NCBI GenBank assembly: GCA_009777775.1
Contig: WRLE01000015.1
Location: forward strand, 1-64,000
Length of the DNA stretch: 64,000 nt
Direction of reading: 5' to 3'
From: Oscillospiraceae bacterium
GTDB lineage: Bacteria; Bacillota; Clostridia; Oscillospirales; Oscillospiraceae
Part shown: positions 17,135 through 25,781 of the stretch, piece by piece
Layout: the number at the start of each line of letters is the position of its first letter
Numbering within the stretch: position 1 is the first letter of the stretch
Program-made: the position numbers and the translations under genes
The notes under the pieces: generated by a model
Seen by the model: only the letters and a program-made list of their open reading frames with translations
Told to the model about the DNA's origin: nothing
The model's database searches: none

Positions 17135-17166
17135 AAAGAGCATTGCTACTGAAATAAATGCAAAAA

Positions 17167-17216
17167 AAAGAGCTATCGCTCACGGTTAATGAATCGTTTG
17201 CGATAGCTCTTTATGT
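17167..17216 (+). terminator. Terminator after the ABC exporter
   Basis: AAAGAGCTATCGC at 17167-17179 pairs with GCGATAGCTCTTT at 17200-17212. Confidence 0.75.
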
Positions 17217-17226
17217 AACGTCTTTT

Positions 17227-17303
17227 GTAGGGCGCGGCATCCTTGATGCGCCACCTGGGTTACCGTAGATACTTTGCGGCGCGTCAGGGATGCCGCGCCC
17301 TAC
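17227..17303. repeat. GC-rich palindromic repeat (GTAGGGCGCGGCATCC family), inverted pair
   Basis: GTAGGGCGCGGCATCC at the left end is mirrored by GGATGCCGCGCCCTAC at the right end, with GATGCGCC/GGCGCGTC completing ~26-bp arms. Related units occur at 35663-35808 and 60758-60870. Here it sits between the ends of convergent genes and could also act as a terminator for the large LRR gene. Confidence 0.75.
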
Positions 17304-17310
17304 ATTCGTT

Positions 17311-20300
17311 TTAGCCTATTATGCTTAAAAACCTCATTAGCATGGTTGCGGTTTCGGCTCTGGTGGCTTGTCCTTTGGGGTCTACTAGGTTTCCTGGTTT
17401 TCCTGTGATTATGCCTGCTCTTGCTAGCTGGCGTACTGACTCTCTGGCGTAGTCGGATATGTTATTATCGTCTATGAAACTAGGATAATCATAGGTTTCG
17501 GGAAGTGTTATTCCAGCAAAAGCTGCGTAGTTACTAATGATTACAGCTAGCTGTTCTCTGGTGATATAATTATTTGCTCCGAATAAACCGTTTCCGTAGC
17601 CTTGGACTATGCTGTTGGAAGAGGCCCATTTTAGAGCATCGGTATACCATGCACCATCGCTTGTATCGCTATAGGGATTATCAAGGGCAGATACATCAGG
17701 GCTTCCAGCTAGTCTAAATAGCATGGTTACAATCATACCCCTAGTGAGGTTTGAATTTGGGCTAAAGAGCGGTGGATTTTCGCTGGTTCCCACCATGAGT
17801 CCTCGGGAATATATTTCCATAATATCTTTGTGGTACCAAGCGTTTGATGCAACATCGTTAAATATGCCAGGTGTTTCTCCTTGGGGTGTTTGACCATCTG
17901 GAATTGTCGTTCCGCCTGGAGGGTTTGTTCCAGGTCTTGTGGTATTTGTTGTATCGTCGTCTTCGTAGTAGTTGTAATAATCGTAATAGTCATAATCGTT
18001 GCTGGAACCAGAACCAGTGCCGCCAGTTCCTCCACCCAAACCTGTGCCAGTACCAGTGTCAGATTCATTTCCCGGCCCAGGCTCAGTTCCAGGCTCGGTC
18101 CCAGGTTCTGTTCCAGGTTCAGTCCCTGGCTCAGTCCCAGGTTCGGTCCCAGGTTCGGTCCCGGGTTCAGTCTCTGGCTCAGTCCCTGGCTCAGTACCTG
18201 GTTCGGTTCCGCTGTTCGGGTCTGGGTTGACGATGAAACTCAGTTCCAATGTAGCTTCGATAGCGTTGCTTCCGCTAACTTTTATCGTTGCAGCATAAGT
18301 GCCAGCTTCCAAACCTTCCACAGGAGCAAAGGTAAATGATGTATTTGTTTCTGGTTCTAGGCTGCCAAGGGTACTTTTATTAACACTAAAGGCTTCATTA
18401 TCTCCAGTGATGATGATTGTCAAAATACCCGTGGGTTGATTGCCTGTATTTGTTATGGAGACTGTACCCGCAGGGAGCGGGTTGTATCCTTCAATGGCAG
18501 CGGGGAAGGTATAGCGGCTTATATCAGTAGCTATGCTATAAACCGGTGTGGGTCCAACAGGAATACCTGGGACAACAGTAACGAAAAAGCTATCCGTTTG
18601 GGTAATTCCATTTTCTGTGTATGTCACAGTGATTTCCACTTTACCAGCAATTTTAAATACATAGCCATCTGTGGGAGCGACTGTGTAGCCTGTGATAGAT
18701 ACTTCGCTATCGTCGTCATAATATGCTTTCACCACCATGCCAGATAGGCATAATTCCTCGTCAACGGTGTATTCGGTAATCGTAGGCAATGTAATAACTT
18801 CGATGCGTAAAAGCTCTGGGATTGGCAGGGTTACTACAACCGTAGCAACTGCGCTGAACTCTGTCTCTGGACCGCACCATGCTTCGCAATAGAAATAATA
18901 GGGGCTATCTTCCGCTTTCAGGTCGGCGGGAATGACAAATACGGCTTTATTGGCGCCTTCTATTCTTGTACCACCGCTGTTCGATTCGGTATTATTTGTG
19001 TACCATTGATATCCCACATCCTCAGGCTCGGCTCCAATGGGCTCCGCCTCGATGAATATGCTGCCAGTGATGGAGCCTTCAACCACAGTGGTGAGCGAGT
19101 TCGGTTGGGTAATAATTTGCACACCAGGGTCGATGGACATATCAAAAATCATTACATTAGCTACACGGCTGACTACACTACCCTCTCCATCAGGACTTTT
19201 GGCATTAACTACACAGTAATAATTATAGATACCTGGTATGAGTTTGATTATATATTCGTCACCAGTACCGACTTGCGTATCTGTTGCCGGGTTTGGCTGG
19301 ATACCTTTTTGCTCATACCAAATATATTCGAGAGTGGCATTACTAGCAACTTCAACCTGTATTTTTAACCTATCTTCACCGCTTTTGATTTCGTCGCCAA
19401 AAATAGATACTAGATTGTCTTGCGGTTCACTGATTATGGAAATATCTAAACTTGCCTTAGGATTAACGACAAGGGTGACAATATCGCTGTATTCCGTAAT
19501 GATGCCACCCATCACTATACAGTAATAATAATAGGGACTACCATCAGCAGTTAAGTCGGTGGGGATTGTATAGCTAGCTTCTGTTGCTCCTTCAATTGCT
19601 ATTCCAACATAACCGTTGGGTGATAGAGATCTATACCATTGATAAATAATTGAAGTATTGCCAATGGGAACTGCTTCAACAAAAAGGCTTACATTGATGG
19701 AGCCTTCAGTTACAGTGGTGAGTGCTGCAGGTTGAGTTACAATTTCACAGCCAGGGTCGCTTATTACAATTATCAAATCAACGGTTGCAACTTCACTGAT
19801 TACACTATCTGCACCCTCTGCGCTGACAACGCAGTAATAATAATAGGATCTGGGAACAAAGTAACTCATTGATTTAGTGGGCAAGGTCAAGCTAAGACCG
19901 GTACCCTCGACTGTATCAATAACAGGATCGGGCTGGGTTCCTTGCTGTAAATACCAAACATATGTTAATGCCACCACAGGCTCCGATGTGGCGGATATTG
20001 TTAATTCGACTTCTTTGTGTACAACACCATCATAAATCGCTACCTCACAGTCCTCGGGCTGGTCTATAATGCTTATCAACAAGTTCGGTTGCAATGTGCG
20101 TTGATTATAGAATATGAAGTTGCCACTGCTGGGATAGTCAGGGTTAGGTCTGCTTAAACCAATTTCCTCCCAGCCGACTACATCGTCAATTGTTTCCATG
20201 AGGTTGCGGGAACAATTGAGCATACTTAATGATTTATTTTGTGACACATCAAGGGAAGTTATCAGATTGTCGTGACACAAGAGTTCGTTCAAAGCTAGGC

Positions 20301-22848
20301 TGTCTTTTGTTTCAAGCTCAGTTAGCAAATTGGTAAAACAATGTAGAATTTGTAGCTTTGTGTTATTTGTCACATTTAGCATCGTAAGTTGGTTTATTTG
20401 ACATTGCAAGACCAAAAGAGCGGGATTATTTGATACATCAAGGGTGGATAAGCTGTTGTTAAAGCAGAGCAGAGACTCCAACATGGGGTTTTTAGATAAA
20501 TCTAAAGTTTCCAGCTGATTTTCAGCGCACCAGAGCTCCAATAGATTCGGTAACATAGAGACATTAAGCTCCGTCAGCTGGTTGACTGGGCAATGGAGGT
20601 AGATAAGGTTAGTATTTTGCGAAACATCTAACTCTGTAATTGCATTTGAGCCGCATGACAAAGCCGTGAGTGTATCGGTGGCGGGTAGTTTCAATGTGGT
20701 AATTTCGTTGTATAAGCATCTGATTTTTTCGAGATTCACATTTGATGCCAGATTCAACTCTTGTAAATTGTTGCTGGAACAGTATAGTTCTTTGAGCATT
20801 ATGTTATTTGACAGATCCAACGATGTGAGGCTGTTATTATCGCAGGTGAGCTCTACCAAATTGGTATTCATAGTCAGATCCATCGAAGCTATTTCGTTGT
20901 CTTGGCATGATAGAGATTCCAGTAGGGTGTTTTGTGTCGTATTTAATGTGTTAAGTTGGTTTTTATTGCATGTTATTTCTACTAATTCTGGATTGTTTGT
21001 TATATCCAGCGATGTCAATTGGTTTTGGTGACAGTATAGGTATTCAAGCTGGGGACATGGCGACAAATCCAGTTCTTTTATCAGATTCTCCGGACACCAT
21101 AATAATGATAGCTTTGAGTTATTTGACAAATCCAGGGATTCCAATTGATTCTCAGCACACCATAGGTTCACGAGACCAGTGCTTTTTAATAAATCGAGGG
21201 AATTGAGTAAGTTAGCTCCGCAGGAAACACTATACAAGGTATCGCTACTGGGCAGGAGCAGACTAGTAAGTTTATTTTTATCGCTATTAAGTGATTCCAA
21301 AACTGTGCAGTTGCTCAAATCCAAAACGGATAAATTGTTATCGTCCACCCGAAGGTTTCGTAGTGCTGTGTTGTTTGATAAATTGATTGCACTCAGTTGA
21401 TTGTATGCCAGATATAGGTTTTGTAGTTCGATATTTTGGGAGACATTCAATTCTGTAAGATTGTTGTATTGGACACTTAAATCGGTGAGTTCGGTATTCG
21501 TTGATAAGTCTAATGCGCCAATTAAGTTATTATTTAGTGATAGTTTTGCAAGTGAGGAGTTTGCTGATGTATTGAGCGCGCTGAGACGATTAGAATTGGC
21601 GTTTATATTGTTTATGTCTGTCAATAATGATATGTCCAATGATGTGATTTGATTGTCGGAACAGGTCAAGCCTTGGAGTTTTGTATTGTTATTGAGATTA
21701 AGCTCTGACAATGAATTTTGTGCACAATCGAGGTGTAGAAGATCAAGGCACTTGGAGACATCCAAGGTGCTCAAACCGTTGTTTGCCACATATAAATGGG
21801 TAAGCTTGGTATTATTGCTTAAATCAAGGGATGATATATTGTTGTTGCTACAATTGAGACCTGCCAGGTTCACATTGGCTGATAGGTCTAAGGAGCTTAG
21901 ATTGTTGTTGTAGCATTCTAGTGTTTCTAGCACAGGGTTGTTACTTAAATCGAGAGAAGAGAGCTTGTTATCATAGCATTCTAGATTCAAAAGAGCAGGG
22001 TTGCCACTAAGATCAAGAGATGTTAGATTGTTTGAAAAGCACTTTAAACTAAATAGTAAAGGGTTGTTCCTTAAATCTAGTTCTGACAGCATTGTTCCTG
22101 ATGTTTCGAGTTCTAAAAGCCCTGGGTTCTTTGTAACATCTAAGGTGGTGAGCGGGTTATCCGAGCACCTAAGTCTAACAAAGCTTTGAGTTTCAGGGAG
22201 AATTATTGATTCTAGTTTATTGTTATCAGCTATGAGACGTATGAAATTTGCGCTGTAAGATAAATCTAGTGAAGTTATGTTGTTATATTCGCAGTTCAGG
22301 TATTGAAGGTTTACTAGTTTTGACAAGTCAAGGGATTCGATATTGTTATTGTTTAAATAAAGTACTCGTAAGTTAGGGTTAGAGGATAAATCAACTTCGG
22401 TTAGATTGTTGTACATACAAAAGAATTGTGTCATATTGGTGTAATACTTTAACCCTGTCAGGTCGGAAATGTTTTCGTTACTTACGTTAACACCTGCCCA
22501 TTTTCCAATTTCATTCATATCAGCTTGAGTAATGATATCATCGGGGTCTTTAATTTGGGGGAATAGATAGCCCGCTGCTCTCATAGAAAATAGTCGAAAG
22601 TTTTCGTCGGGAAATGCTTCCCGAAAAGTCACTTGGGGAGTAGGAGTAGCCGCTTGCGCAGATGTTGGTGCGATAGCGGTGCTCATTGCGAAAATAAAGG
22701 CTATAAGCAAGACAAAAACAGCGAGTCTAGCTAAAACCTGGGATTTGCTACCACTGCCTTGCCGCTGATTAGATGCTGTTGCGCTCGACGAGGGCTTTAG
22801 TTTTGTACTCCTTGGGTATGTGCTTGATTGCTGACATAGTTTTTCCAT
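17311..22848 (-). CDS. Giant leucine-rich-repeat S-layer protein, 1845 residues
   Basis: A surface protein. A basic N-terminal stretch precedes a membrane/signal segment at ~40-63. Residues ~149-883 are 35 consecutive leucine-rich repeats, every one exactly 21 residues, consensus LxxLDLSxNxxLxxLxCxxN. Then come three or so Ig-like modules with recurring SPYYYYCIV motifs (~915-1310), a Big-type module with TYTVDEELCLSGMVVKAYY, a further beta domain, a Pro-Gly-Thr-Glu linker of tandem EPGT units (~1545-1590) and an Asp/Tyr-rich patch. Three C-terminal SLH repeats follow (AWYHKDIMEIYSRGLMVG, AWYTDALKWASSNSIVQGYG, SDYARESVRQLARAGIITG), which would anchor it to the wall. Likely adhesion or protein binding. 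AGGAGG lies before the ATG. Confidence 0.9.
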   Translation of the reverse strand: MEKLCQQSSTYPRSTKLKPSSSATASNQRQGSGSKSQVLARLAVFVLLIAFIFAMSTAIAPTSAQAATPTPQVTFREAFPDENFRLFSMRAAGYLFPQIKDPDDIITQADMNEIGKWAGVNVSNENISDLTGLKYYTNMTQFFCMYNNLTEVDLSSNPNLRVLYLNNNNIESLDLSKLVNLQYLNCEYNNITSLDLSYSANFIRLIADNNKLESIILPETQSFVRLRCSDNPLTTLDVTKNPGLLELETSGTMLSELDLRNNPLLFSLKCFSNNLTSLDLSGNPALLNLECYDNKLSSLDLSNNPVLETLECYNNNLSSLDLSANVNLAGLNCSNNNISSLDLSNNTKLTHLYVANNGLSTLDVSKCLDLLHLDCAQNSLSELNLNNNTKLQGLTCSDNQITSLDISLLTDINNINANSNRLSALNTSANSSLAKLSLNNNLIGALDLSTNTELTDLSVQYNNLTELNVSQNIELQNLYLAYNQLSAINLSNNTALRNLRVDDNNLSVLDLSNCTVLESLNSDKNKLTSLLLPSSDTLYSVSCGANLLNSLDLLKSTGLVNLWCAENQLESLDLSNNSKLSLLWCPENLIKELDLSPCPQLEYLYCHQNQLTSLDITNNPELVEITCNKNQLNTLNTTQNTLLESLSCQDNEIASMDLTMNTNLVELTCDNNSLTSLDLSNNIMLKELYCSSNNLQELNLASNVNLEKIRCLYNEITTLKLPATDTLTALSCGSNAITELDVSQNTNLIYLHCPVNQLTELNVSMLPNLLELWCAENQLETLDLSKNPMLESLLCFNNSLSTLDVSNNPALLVLQCQINQLTMLNVTNNTKLQILHCFTNLLTELETKDSLALNELLCHDNLITSLDVSQNKSLSMLNCSRNLMETIDDVVGWEEIGLSRPNPDYPSSGNFIFYNQRTLQPNLLISIIDQPEDCEVAIYDGVVHKEVELTISATSEPVVALTYVWYLQQGTQPDPVIDTVEGTGLSLTLPTKSMSYFVPRSYYYYCVVSAEGADSVISEVATVDLIIVISDPGCEIVTQPAALTTVTEGSINVSLFVEAVPIGNTSIIYQWYRSLSPNGYVGIAIEGATEASYTIPTDLTADGSPYYYYCIVMGGIITEYSDIVTLVVNPKASLDISIISEPQDNLVSIFGDEIKSGEDRLKIQVEVASNATLEYIWYEQKGIQPNPATDTQVGTGDEYIIKLIPGIYNYYCVVNAKSPDGEGSVVSRVANVMIFDMSIDPGVQIITQPNSLTTVVEGSITGSIFIEAEPIGAEPEDVGYQWYTNNTESNSGGTRIEGANKAVFVIPADLKAEDSPYYFYCEAWCGPETEFSAVATVVVTLPIPELLRIEVITLPTITEYTVDEELCLSGMVVKAYYDDDSEVSITGYTVAPTDGYVFKIAGKVEITVTYTENGITQTDSFFVTVVPGIPVGPTPVYSIATDISRYTFPAAIEGYNPLPAGTVSITNTGNQPTGILTIIITGDNEAFSVNKSTLGSLEPETNTSFTFAPVEGLEAGTYAATIKVSGSNAIEATLELSFIVNPDPNSGTEPGTEPGTEPETEPGTEPGTEPGTEPGTEPGTEPGTEPGTEPGPGNESDTGTGTGLGGGTGGTGSGSSNDYDYYDYYNYYEDDDTTNTTRPGTNPPGGTTIPDGQTPQGETPGIFNDVASNAWYHKDIMEIYSRGLMVGTSENPPLFSPNSNLTRGMIVTMLFRLAGSPDVSALDNPYSDTSDGAWYTDALKWASSNSIVQGYGNGLFGANNYITREQLAVIISNYAAFAGITLPETYDYPSFIDDNNISDYARESVRQLARAGIITGKPGNLVDPKGQATRAETATMLMRFLSIIG
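18079..18210 (-). repeat. 12-bp tandem repeat coding the EPGT linker
   Basis: About eleven near-identical 12-bp units encode Glu-Pro-Gly-Thr inside the LRR protein gene, with one unit changed to ETEP. It forms an extended acidic, proline-rich spacer between the binding domains and the SLH anchor. Such repeats change length easily by slippage. Confidence 0.85.
20200..22404 (-). repeat. Array of 35 coding 63-bp leucine-rich repeats
   Basis: Units of 21 codons run without a single insertion or deletion. Most have Cys at position 17 (LxCxxN), and four have variant P-type caps (LESIILPETQ, LTSLLLPSSD, ITTLKLPATD and similar). The strict 63-bp period points to expansion by unequal recombination followed by point divergence. 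Confidence 0.85.
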
Positions 22849-22999
22849 GTTATTTCCTCCTCAATTAATTCCTACATTTCTGGTAATAATATTGCATTTT
22901 ATCATAGATTAGTTTAGTCCATATTTAGCCTGTGGTTATGTTTTTTTGTTATATAGCTTGTACAGTACATAGCTTGTTGTTTTATTTTATATCAATCGT

Positions 23000-23036
23000 G
23001 GTGCAGTAAGATTCTTCACTTCGTTCAGAATGACAC
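23000..23036. repeat. Partial copy of the GTGTCAT dispersed repeat, inverted
   Basis: GTGCAGTAAGATTCTTCACT and the following bases up to TGACAC are the reverse complement of the left half of the 91-bp repeat at 14493-14583. It borders the 21-bp tandem array directly. Confidence 0.6.
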
Positions 23037-23037
23037 T

Positions 23038-23141
23038 GTTGGTGCATCTGGTGGCACCGTTGGTGCAGCTGATGACATTGTTGGTGCAGCTGGTGGCACT
23101 GTTGGTGCATCTGGTGGCACCGTTGGTGCAGCTGATGACAG
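23038..23141. repeat. 21-bp tandem repeat, five units
   Basis: Units starting GTTGGTGCA at 23038, 23059, 23080, 23101 and 23122 are exactly 21 bp apart. Units 1 and 4 are identical and units 2 and 5 nearly so, giving a 63-bp higher-order period. It lies in the 22849-23200 gap between the LRR gene start and the ArsR gene end. No ORF of note and no CRISPR features (no unique spacers). The rest of the gap is AT-rich. Confidence 0.85.
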
Positions 23142-23200
23142 TTTAATGCTGATGATACTTGAAGTTTGTTGTCACTTTGTTGATGCTTTTTACCATTATT

Positions 23201-23578
23201 TTATTCACCGATATGGGCTAGGCCGTTGTCGAAGATTAGTTTTACGTGGTCGTCTGCTAGGGAATAGTATACTATTTTACCCTCTTTGCGGAATTTCACC
23301 AAGTTAGTTGTACGCAGGGACTTCAACTGATGGGATATTGCTGATTTTGTCATATTGAGCAAAACAGCCAAATCGCATACGCACATTTCGCTCATTTGCA
23401 AAGCCCATAAAATCTTAACCCTGGTGGGGTCAGAAAACATTTTGTATAAATCAGCTAAAGCTGTAAAATCATTGCTAGGAAGCATGAGTTCACGCACTTT
23501 TTTCACAGTTTCGCCATGGATAACCTCGCAATCGCATTGCACTGGTAGGGATGATTTCGGAATCTTTACTGTTGCCAT
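23201..23578 (-). CDS. ArsR/SmtB-family metal-responsive repressor (CadC-like)
   Basis: About 125 residues with a winged-helix domain (MFSDPTRVKILWALQ; recognition region MTKSAISHQLKSLR). It has metal-ligand candidates at both CadC sites: an N-terminal CDCE motif and CVCDL in helix 3, so it likely senses a soft metal such as Cd, Pb or Zn. No metal pump or metallochaperone is adjacent. The start at 23578 is chosen over 23584 because GGAGG would be only 2 bases from the latter. It starts 17 bases after the lytic transglycosylase stop on the same strand and probably shares its transcript. Confidence 0.85.
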   Translation of the reverse strand: MATVKIPKSSLPVQCDCEVIHGETVKKVRELMLPSNDFTALADLYKMFSDPTRVKILWALQMSEMCVCDLAVLLNMTKSAISHQLKSLRTTNLVKFRKEGKIVYYSLADDHVKLIFDNGLAHIGE

Positions 23579-23595
23579 TAGCATCGCCTCCTTAT

Positions 23596-24174
23596 CTAAT
23601 GACCGCTAAAATACTTTAATAAAACTTCATATATTCTTTCGTTTCTAGCTATTTTTGCCACATAATTTCTCGTTTCCTCAAAAGGGATATAGTCCAGCGT
23701 TTTCCCATCGCTGCTATACAAGGGGTCATTAAGCCACATGGAAACATTCCCGCTTCCAGCGTTGTAAGCAGCCAATGCAACATCCATTTCACCATATTGG
23801 TCTTCGAGCATTCTCAGGTAAAAACAACCAAGTGAAATATTTGTTTCAGGGTCAAAAATGCTTTCATAATCGAACGTTGTCAAATCGGATTTTGGCGCAA
23901 TCCAGTATGCAGTGCTTTCCATAATTTGCATCAAACCGCTTGCTCCAACACTTGATACTGCATTGGGGTCGAACCTGCTTTCGGCATGTATGACTGCACA
24001 AACCAGTTCCGGTCTTAAATTGTGTTTTTCGGCATATGTATATATGAGGGGAAGATATTTAAGGGGAAAATAATGTCGAATAGTCAATATGGAGCCGACA
24101 AAGAGCATGAGTAGCAGTATTGATATGACAATTAATGAAAGCCGTATTTTTCCTTTGTTTTTTTTTCTGCGCAC
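23596..24174 (-). CDS. Membrane-anchored lytic murein transglycosylase (SLT domain)
   Basis: 192 residues. An N-terminal membrane segment at ~11-33 is followed by a soluble-lytic-transglycosylase domain with catalytic Glu in HAESRFDPNAVSSVGASG, then LMQIM and AAYNAGSGNV, all family marks. It cleaves the glycan strands of peptidoglycan outside the membrane. The start is GTG at 24174 with only a weak purine-rich site upstream. It is divergent from the solute-binding lipoprotein gene and upstream of the ArsR gene. Confidence 0.9.
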   Translation of the reverse strand: MRRKKNKGKIRLSLIVISILLLMLFVGSILTIRHYFPLKYLPLIYTYAEKHNLRPELVCAVIHAESRFDPNAVSSVGASGLMQIMESTAYWIAPKSDLTTFDYESIFDPETNISLGCFYLRMLEDQYGEMDVALAAYNAGSGNVSMWLNDPLYSSDGKTLDYIPFEETRNYVAKIARNERIYEVLLKYFSGH

Positions 24175-24397
24175 TTTTCACATCCAAGATTGTAAATCGT
24201 TTCAGTATTCTATCGTTTTCGTATATTATTATACAGATTATCAGAAAGCATTTTTTTTGTCAAACATTATGCATTTAATGCATAGTTGCAAGCAGATTTT
24301 CTTCATATAAATAAGCTGTATTTGTCGCTACTTAATCATTAAAACAGATAAATTAACGATAATATTATTATATACTAAATTTTTCTGGAGAGATGAC

Positions 24398-25582
24398 ATG
24401 AAAAAAAGAATTATATCAGCATTGCTTTTATTTGCGATGCTAGGCACTCTAGTTTCAGGGTGTAATAATAATGATAACATCGTGCTGACCTTATGGTGTG
24501 CTGAAATGGATTATGCCGTGGTCAGCATCATGGTCGAAGAATTTGTAAATACCCACTCCTCGGTAAAAGAGGTGCAGATAGAAATCTGTGAAGATGATAT
24601 GGCTCGGGAAACCTTTGAAAGTGACCCGGATGCAGCACCGGACGTGATATGCATACCCCATGACCAACTGGGGGCGTTGGCTGCTAAAGGATATCTCAGT
24701 GAAATAACCCAAGCAAACCATATTAATGCAATTAATGAAAACTCAGTTCCATCGATCAGAGCAGGGCAAATAGATGGAAAACAATATGGCTTCCCTTCGA
24801 GTTTCGAGACCCATATGCTCTTTTACGACCGCTCTATTATATCTGATGAAGCGGCGAAGACATTGGAAGGAATCGTTTCTAGTGTAGTACCTGAAGAAGG
24901 AATCGCCTTTGGAATGGATTTTTCCAATGCTTACTTTACGGCAAATTGGTTTTTCACATATGGCTGCCTGTTATTTGGCGAAAACGGTGAAGATGCTGAT
25001 TTTTGCGATTTCGACAGTGAAGATGGCGTAGCAGCAATGACATATTTAATCAACAACAGAGACAGTTTTGGTGATGTAACTGGTGAAGCAGCAATAGAAT
25101 TGTTTAGAGAACGAAAACTGGGAGCTTTTATTGGGGGACCATGGAATGCTGCTGCTATTACTGATGCTCTGAAAGGAAATTATGGTTGTGCAAAGTTACC
25201 AGCTGTTGATGGAAAGGCGATGCAATCCTTTGCTGGATTCAAACTATATTGTGTAAATGCCAAATCAAAGAATACGCAAGCTGCAATGGATTTAGCAGCT
25301 TGGCTCACCAATCCGAACAATCAAAAGGCAAGGTTTCAAGATCGAAATCTAATACCAGTTTCATTGTCTCTGGTGGATGATGCAGATGTGAATGTATCTA
25401 CCACTGCTAAAGCTGTCATGGCTCAAGGGTCAAACGCCATTGCGATGCCATCCATAAAAGAAATGAGTAATTTTTGGGATCCAACAGGCGAGTTTACCCT
25501 CGCTTGCTATATGGGAGAAATCGAAATCTCGGAATTGTCGGAGAGACTAAAGGAGCTGACCGACATCATAAAAGGAAACTAG
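24398..25582 (+). CDS. Extracellular solute-binding lipoprotein, family 1
   Basis: 394 residues. The signal peptide ends in the lipobox LVSGC. The rest has the maltose-binding-protein-like fold pattern: VLTLWCAEMDYAVVSIMVEE, PDVICIPHDQLGALAAKGYL, FIGGPWNAAAITDAL, and C-terminal repeat ANPNNQKAR-like segments. It would bind a sugar or oligosaccharide at the cell surface. No ABC permease or ATPase genes adjoin it; instead a hybrid sensor kinase follows on the same strand, suggesting a binding protein for sensing. CTGGAGAG lies before the ATG. Confidence 0.88.
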   Translation: MKKRIISALLLFAMLGTLVSGCNNNDNIVLTLWCAEMDYAVVSIMVEEFVNTHSSVKEVQIEICEDDMARETFESDPDAAPDVICIPHDQLGALAAKGYLSEITQANHINAINENSVPSIRAGQIDGKQYGFPSSFETHMLFYDRSIISDEAAKTLEGIVSSVVPEEGIAFGMDFSNAYFTANWFFTYGCLLFGENGEDADFCDFDSEDGVAAMTYLINNRDSFGDVTGEAAIELFRERKLGAFIGGPWNAAAITDALKGNYGCAKLPAVDGKAMQSFAGFKLYCVNAKSKNTQAAMDLAAWLTNPNNQKARFQDRNLIPVSLSLVDDADVNVSTTAKAVMAQGSNAIAMPSIKEMSNFWDPTGEFTLACYMGEIEISELSERLKELTDIIKGN

Positions 25583-25645
25583 CAATTTCAATAACGAAGA
25601 GTATTCAAAAATCAAAGTTTTCATTTAAGTAACTATAAAACCCAC

Positions 25646-25719
25646 ATCGTCATAGCGAGCTAAACCGCAATCCCATGCGGGTCAAGGGCATGAATGCAGA
25701 TAAATATTGCAATGACGAT
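25646..25719. repeat. Short palindromic repeat (TCGTCATNGCGAG family)
   Basis: ATCGTCATAGCGAG at the left and ATTGCAATGACGAT at the right form terminal inverted repeats of a 74-bp element between the binding-protein and kinase genes. Same family as 31315-31431. Confidence 0.6.
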
Positions 25720-25781
25720 TATTGAAGGGGTAAATTATAGCTTACCAACGATAAAAAATGCAACAAAGGCAAAGGGTCACA

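Noticed and set aside
17871-18339. Overlapping plus-strand ORFs of 99-152 codons rich in Pro/Ser/Arg
   Set aside because: They are antisense shadows of the EPGT repeat in the LRR gene; low-complexity coding DNA keeps other frames open.
23038-23141. Possible CRISPR array
   Set aside because: The 21-bp units are directly adjacent with no unique spacers and no cas genes are present.
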